From the NCBI GenBank assembly GCA_900642245.1, contig CAAAJI010000074.1:64794-89772 (forward strand): 24,979 nucleotides of DNA, in the 5' to 3' direction. The position numbers and the translations under genes are program-made. This DNA comes from Fragilaria radians (lineage: Eukaryota > Bacillariophyta > Fragilariophyceae > Fragilariales > Fragilariaceae). Each line of letters starts with the position of its first letter. Positions within the stretch are counted from its first letter, which is position 1. Shown here piece after piece: positions 19,253 to 24,979 of the stretch. A model generated the notes under the pieces. It did no database searches. It saw only the letters and a program-made list of their open reading frames with translations, and was not told where the DNA came from.

Positions 19253-21248
19253 GTTAGAGAGTGAAGGGAAAGGAAATCGCTCAATTTAGTCCATATTGAA
19301 CTTTCAACGGTCGTCAGTACACACATCACTTTAAGTATCCCTACTGACTTTCGTTCAACATTGAATCTGAAGATTACTAGGTGACGCATCAATTCCGGCT
19401 TACATACCAGTTGGTGAATCAAAATTTGAACCAACTGACAAGGTCCAAGAAGACATGTAATGGATTTGGTGAAGGTACCATGATTAGCATTATTTGAATC
19501 AAGCTACACTCTGACTCTTGAAATGACATGATCAATCTGATAATGGTAACTATCAAGATAGAATCATACTGAATATATGTGAGGTCAAGGATATGATGCC
19601 TGAAAATACCAAGACTTTTGGCCTCCATTGAAGTGGCAAGACCTCTCTCAATTTAAAATCTATTGAGAAAGAAGGTAACAAATATCTCTTGAATTAGTTC
19701 TTGAACATCTAGGCGTAGAACTAAACATCTGTAGTTGCAATCACGTTATGTACATTGGGTCACAGCAAACAATTTAGTCACAAAATAGATATCAAATTTG
19801 ACATCCAGTAGCCTCTTCCTTAACTTTGCATCCAGGGTTGTTTTGCATTCCATTTATAAACACAGAATGATTTGGTGTTCCATAAGAAACATACTCAATA
19901 TCGAAATTGCATACTCCAAAATAAAGTGTGTATTGGTGATTTCTGTTTTTATTTCTTTTGCATCAACCACAACTTATAAATGGCCCGCGCCATTAATTTC
20001 TTGACTTGTTCCTGCTTGTTCACTTTTCGTTTCTGCAAGGCTTGCTAGATCTACTGGGTGACAATATACGAAGGGAATTTGATTGGTTGACATACGCTTG
20101 TCTAGACAGAATTAGGGTCTGAGGTTGTTAAGTATTCACTACCCCCGTGCATGGTTGATGGGGTTGTTTGTAAATGAAAAAGGATGTAGTATCCACCATG
20201 GAGGTTAAGTAACGAGGAGAAAATGTAGGTCTTTAAATGTCTGTAGTTTGTATGCAATAGATCAAGGTACCATACGTAGTTCAATCCAAGTAGTGTGAGT
20301 GACTTGATGCAAATGTCCAGATCAATCAATTCGAGTAGTATGAGTAATCTGACATGATTGGAATTCTAGTCTGAAGATTGCTAAAGAGTCCACAATGAAC
20401 GTTACATTCTTTATTGCAGACATATCAGTGATTCCAATGAATATTGTTTCTGTATACTTGGTTGCTGTTAGCAATGCTTTCCAATGGTTACAGGCAGCAC
20501 TATCCAAACGTATTGGATAGTTCCCTAATACAAATTAATAAATCAGGCCTTGAATGCTGTTTAAGAAAAAAGAGAATGGATCTGAACGTAGTCTGTCTAT
20601 TGTCATTAAAATGATTTTTAAACTTCCTTTCAAACCTGTAATAACAATCTCATTTCATTAGCATATTTAACCTTCTTTGTAAAATCAGCAAAGTGATTTC
20701 CTACTCTTCCAATTCCTCGTTTGTAACGAATAAATATCCAAAATGGGTAAGTCAGGACACATCAAGAAGCAGGAAAAAACATAATAATGGATGGCTATTG
20801 GAGCTCCACAAAGACAAGGAGAATTAAGTTTTCCCTTGTGTGAAAAAAATGGTATCGAAAAATATTACGGATATCTTAAAATTTGTTTTGCGTTTTTTGT
20901 TGTTCTCTTCCATTGAAAAAGAAAGAGGACGGTTAATTCCGTTTTCATGTCTAGACAAACATATTTTCCTTCCTTCGTTACAAGTGTATAATACATATAT
21001 TCACATGATACTGGAGACAAAAAATACACACGATTCCCCATCGCCCCTGAAAACTCAACGGATACGATGTCATTGTAACAAGATGTTAGTATGGCAAAAC
21101 AAGAGAAAAACTGAAAAGGGAAAAGACAAAACATGAATGTACACTTTGTGGTTCGTCACACAGTTCGATGACTTCCACCAATTGAACTATTCCTGAATTT
21201 ATTCAACGCCTCATCTTATATATTTGGTAGTTATATGGTTAGAACAAT
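19253..21248. other. 2-kb divergent intergenic region
   Basis: Lies between the 5' ends of the DUF3431 gene (minus) and the second propeller-sulfotransferase gene (plus), so it should hold both promoters. It is AT-rich, with only short unsupported frames. I recognise no motif in it. Confidence 0.5.
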
Positions 21249-23516
21249 ATGAGAACATCTTATCTATTCATTACGATCGTCGTAATGTTGACTATTACAT
21301 TCGAATTTGTGGCATTTCGTTTTCGATATGACCTTGGAAGACAAATTCAATATTCTTTATCCTCCTTAGGGTCGAATCATATTTTGTCACAAGAGGAGAT
21401 GGAAGAGGAGGCGGAAGTAGATGTGGAAGAGATGGAAGAAGTAGAGGAAGAAGCAGAGATGGAAGAGGAGCAACAGAATGAGCCGACGTTGTCTCTCACA
21501 GAGTCTCCAATCCTACTTTTAAATCGTCGAATTGGATCCATCCAACGAATTTGTCCCCAAAGTGACACTTCATCACATGATCCTACATCCAGTTGTTGGC
21601 TTTCACCCAAATCAATATTTCAAAGTCATACCATTTACAACCCAATACCTGTCAAGATTCGACCATGGATGAGCACTACATTTTTGAATAGCAAGCTAAA
21701 GATCATTCTGTACTTTTCTCAAAGGCCCTCAAAGGGAATCATATCTGTTATGGGAACCACATCAATGTCAGGATCATCTCCATGGCACGAACTGAACAAA
21801 AACAAATTTTCAATCCAACCTCTCATCCAACTCAAGACTCAATACAGTTGCTCAGAATTCCAACCGGCAACGATTGTGGTTCATGACAAGACACAACGCA
21901 TGTACATGTATGTTCTTGCGCATTCCTGTGGCGAAATGCAATCCAAACCAACCTGGATTTTGTTTCAATCTAACGACGGCCTGACATGGATAGATCACGA
22001 GGATTCCCCTAACATATTTACCCCATCGCTAGCATCTACTCCAACTTGGATGTCAACTTGTACGTTGGAACATCCGAGGCTTGGATATCGCTATATGATT
22101 GGCACTAATCATTCGAAGCAACACATTGGTTCCGCTGTACTTTATAGATCCATGAGTAATTTGGGCCCTTGGGAATCGGGTCCAGTTCTTGGACATGGCT
22201 TACGTAGTCCCAACATGCATCTGCTACAACGAGAAAGGTACATGTTGGTATTTTTCACACTTATTGGTGACGCACCCGAAAGGATTCTACTTGGAACTAT
22301 TGACACATCCTCCTCGTCAGATTGGAATCATTGGAAGTTACTTCCTGGACCTACATTACTTGAACCGCGATATAGGTACGAGAATGGAAAGGGGCTGAGC
22401 CTTTCTTTGGATCAGCCATTCCCAGTCAAGTGGCAAATTCCTAGTATTCAAGGAGGAGCGACAGGTCGTAATGCTGAATTGCGCCATCCTCGATTTTTGC
22501 CGCATTATACAGGCTCATCACGAAATTCTAGCGAAGTGACTGGATTACTATTTTATACAGTACAAGGCGAAAGTGCAATGGCTGTGGCAAAGCTAAGCAT
22601 GGACTTTCAGCAATATCTTAACACTGTCAAATATCGCTTGCGTAGCAACATTGATCCAATGATTATCAACGCTACCAATCTCAAGAAATCAGCTAGTCCC
22701 AATAGGTTGACTACACTAATAACAGGAACAGGACGCAGTGGCACAGCATACATATGTAAGCTGTTGAATAAAGTAGGGCTTGCAATAAGTCATGATAATA
22801 TGCTAGACTGTGGAAAATATCCTGGAGACGATGGAGTAGCATCTTGGTACGATGCTTTTGATCTCAACACAGGACAACAGTATGACACTGCATTACAAGT
22901 TGTGCGTTACCCTCTGCATGTCATCAACTCACGGGCCTTTCGGATGCAAGATAAATTGAATGTGCTGTTAATGAAAACTACCGTGGAGCAGTGGGAAGAC
23001 AGTCATGACTTGCGGAAAGATGGTAGATCCACACGGGAAAGTAATTTTCGATTTTCCTTGAAACATTGGGTACGGAGAAATTCCTTTGTACAGCGCTATG
23101 CTGAGTGGCGAGAAACCATTGAAGATATATCCTCGGACCCCATGGTGGCTTGGCGAATGTGTATGGCAGCCTATTTTGGTCCCAAATGTCCATCCCTACC
23201 ACTTTGGAGAAATGCCTTGAGGGACGTTGATCCAACAACGAATACTCAGGGGAATAGTCCGAAATTAACTAAGATCAACGTCACTGCAGCAATATCCCAA
23301 TACCGATGGACCTGGGATGACCTTTCCAAACTGGGGAAGCAGGAGAGTCAATATGTTGCGATTGCACGTCAAATGGCCTATGAGTATGGGTACAATTCAG
23401 TTGGAAAGAAGGTAGTCAACTTTGCAGCACTGATCAATCCCGGAATATCGTATCAATGTGGATTTCAATATGGAAAAAGACCTACTCACTGGAACTGTTG
23501 GCTATCAAAGAAATAA
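21249..23516 (+). CDS. Membrane-anchored propeller glycosidase-like/sulfotransferase fusion, paralogue 2 (755 aa)
   Basis: A single-exon paralogue of the 14123-16390 gene, alike from end to end. The anchor helix (residues about 4-21) leads into TFEFVAFRFRYDL; the propeller blocks include SNDGLTW, LGPWESGPVLGHGLRSPNMH and SSDWNHWKLLPGPTLLEP; GTGRSGTAYICKL (493-505) is the presumed PAPS loop and RYPLHVINSR (553-562) the 3'-phosphate site; and both proteins end with a Cys-Gly-Phe-Gln block and HWNCW. One P-loop Thr is Ala here (GTGRSGTA against GTGRSGTT), which may change catalysis. Residues about 50-77 are a highly acidic Glu/Met insert absent from paralogue 1. The stop codon overlaps an AATAAA. 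The first in-frame Met (21249), directly before the anchor, is the natural start. Function is inferred as for paralogue 1. Confidence 0.85.
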   Translation: MRTSYLFITIVVMLTITFEFVAFRFRYDLGRQIQYSLSSLGSNHILSQEEMEEEAEVDVEEMEEVEEEAEMEEEQQNEPTLSLTESPILLLNRRIGSIQRICPQSDTSSHDPTSSCWLSPKSIFQSHTIYNPIPVKIRPWMSTTFLNSKLKIILYFSQRPSKGIISVMGTTSMSGSSPWHELNKNKFSIQPLIQLKTQYSCSEFQPATIVVHDKTQRMYMYVLAHSCGEMQSKPTWILFQSNDGLTWIDHEDSPNIFTPSLASTPTWMSTCTLEHPRLGYRYMIGTNHSKQHIGSAVLYRSMSNLGPWESGPVLGHGLRSPNMHLLQRERYMLVFFTLIGDAPERILLGTIDTSSSSDWNHWKLLPGPTLLEPRYRYENGKGLSLSLDQPFPVKWQIPSIQGGATGRNAELRHPRFLPHYTGSSRNSSEVTGLLFYTVQGESAMAVAKLSMDFQQYLNTVKYRLRSNIDPMIINATNLKKSASPNRLTTLITGTGRSGTAYICKLLNKVGLAISHDNMLDCGKYPGDDGVASWYDAFDLNTGQQYDTALQVVRYPLHVINSRAFRMQDKLNVLLMKTTVEQWEDSHDLRKDGRSTRESNFRFSLKHWVRRNSFVQRYAEWRETIEDISSDPMVAWRMCMAAYFGPKCPSLPLWRNALRDVDPTTNTQGNSPKLTKINVTAAISQYRWTWDDLSKLGKQESQYVAIARQMAYEYGYNSVGKKVVNFAALINPGISYQCGFQYGKRPTHWNCWLSKK
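21399..21476 (+). repeat. Purine-rich low-complexity coding tract (acidic insert)
   Basis: A GAG/GAA/ATG/GAT-rich run that encodes alternating Glu, Met and Val in the luminal stem next to the membrane anchor. It probably arose by replication slippage. It accounts for most of the 11-residue offset of downstream motifs relative to the other paralogue. Confidence 0.7.
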
Positions 23517-24979
23517 ATGTAAGGCATCCAATTTTCATGATTGGTCAACAATAAGATTTCTTCCAATCAACATGAGTTGCTTTGTTCCTTGTCGTATATG
23601 GCGTTTTTGATTCTTCCGAGGAAAGCAACCATCCCCCCTTCTCTTGGTTTTTCTTATCTAGCTCCATCTAGTTGATTATAACTTCAATAAAGACTTCACC
23701 GGCCCACCAAAAATGTATGGTACTTTAGGTTGCACTATAGACTAGGAATCACTTGAGATCAAGTTCGTTTTGTTGTACATGGATTCTTTTGAATTCACAC
23801 ATTTATCTTGGACAAACTGAAATTTGTTAAATTCTTAACATAAATTTCTTTAAGTAATTCAGGTATATTCATGTTTCAGGCTGTGTATCAACGGTGCTTT
23901 AGATTCATTCTTTCAGCATTCTGGCAACTGATTGAATACTTCAGACCCTTTTGCACAAGGAATGAAGAGTTACCCTTGAATATCTCCTAGGCTGCTGACT
24001 GTCGTCAGTGTGTGTCTTTTGGAGTTTCGTTATTGAAAATTTTGCGGACTTGAGGCATCAAGGAAACAAGAATATCCTTGTTTGGTGGTTTCCTGTGCAA
24101 TATGACTCTGCCAAGTTTGACAACATTCCTGCATTACAAAGAACATAGGAGATCATCATAATGAAGGTTGAAGCATGCCCATAGTAGTCAATTTTCATTA
24201 ATTGTAATTCTGGTAGTAGTGAATGATACATACTTATTCCCACAACAACTAAAATTGACAATCCGCAAGGTAGATCAAATGCAGTAATAATGTCGACAAA
24301 TGGAAAATTCTTTTTTGCTGCAGCCTCATGACCAAAACCAAATATAACTGCGATAATGAGGTAGCTTTCTAGCAGGAACTTTAGATCCTTGCATGTATGA
24401 TGTAAACTGCTACGTTGACTGAGGCTTGCATGAGTACTTTAATCTGTTGATCAATAGCCACGTTCTGTAATGATCAGATCTGTCTAAACTAGAGCTCCTG
24501 GGTAGCCTCGTCAAGGAATTCATCAACAAACTTGTATCTCAAGTATTTCATCCCTGCTTTCTGCATTTTTAACTCTTGTTAAGAGTTATTTATGCTATAC
24601 TGATACTCTTTAATTTGATGGGAATATCATCCTTTCAAAAAAGAGTCACAATTAGGACTTGGCCAAAGAGAGGAACATACACATTTACAAAGCTGATTGA
24701 AATGTTATTCTAAGTATAAAGTGGGCATGAGCCATGTGAAAAGTAGGGGAAGAAGGAACGTTATACTCAAGTCAATAAGAAGTTATAAAGTAAAGTCTGC
24801 ACATGATCCTAAAGCATGGAAAACTATATAGTATAATAATGCTCATATGTAATGACAAGCCTATGATCAGATCAATTTTGCTTTGACAGAATCTTATCAA
24901 ATATTACAGAAACGATAAGTGAAGCTCATGGAGTTGTACGAGAAATAAAAAATCATGAACATTGTGTACAAAAAAATGA
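23517..24979. other. Intergenic, no gene recognised
   Basis: The 3' flank of the second fusion gene; an AATAAA near 23684 could serve in 3'-end formation. Beyond it I see only short AT-rich frames. A small perfect hairpin (AACTCTT-GTT-AAGAGTT) lies near 24571-24587. Confidence 0.5.

Noticed and set aside
1..24979. CRISPR array, operon, prokaryotic origin or phage module
   Set aside because: No spaced identical repeats, no tight gene packing and no ribosome-binding pattern; spliced genes and a copia element mark eukaryotic DNA.

Overview
The window looks like AT-rich nuclear DNA of a eukaryotic alga, most likely a diatom. The evidence is a Ty1/copia-type element of the kind found in diatoms, a bHLH-PAS transcription factor with short (70-74 bp) GT-AG introns, a DUF3431 protein, and otherwise intronless genes separated by long non-coding gaps. 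I cannot name the species.

Positions 1-5500 are accessory, rearranged DNA. A decayed Ty1/copia element on the minus strand (1183-4576, flanked by the 5-bp direct repeat GTATC) keeps a broken integrase, reverse transcriptase and RNase H. Its gag-protease end is replaced by an inverted copy of an internal segment. It sits inside an old tandem duplication: 936-1182 plus 4585-4683 are a degenerate copy of the 3' flank (5222-5498) and part of the PAS exon (about 5941-6040) of the neighbouring bHLH-PAS gene. A long inverted repeat (4684-4860 / 5033-5211), made of two head-to-head fragments of an unidentified P-loop-like coding sequence, lies exactly at the junction of the two duplicate copies.

Positions 5690-7144 (minus) hold a complete three-exon bHLH-PAS gene (436 aa), of the class that includes the diatom rhythm regulator RITMO1/bHLH1a. 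Its upstream region has three TGACGT/ACGTCA hexamers. A long stretch up to 10.7 kb has no recognisable gene.

Positions 10710-13238 (minus) encode an 842-aa coiled-coil protein with a PH domain and a C-terminal SH3-like module.

Positions 14123-23516 form a small glycan-related neighbourhood. Two divergent 755-aa paralogues (minus 14123-16390, plus 21249-23516) each have an N-terminal membrane anchor, a five-bladed-propeller glycosidase-like region and a C-terminal sulfotransferase P-loop domain. Between them is a membrane-anchored DUF3431 protein (18053-19252, minus). I infer that these act in the Golgi on sulfated or cell-surface glycans; this is not proven. The last 1.46 kb shows no gene.
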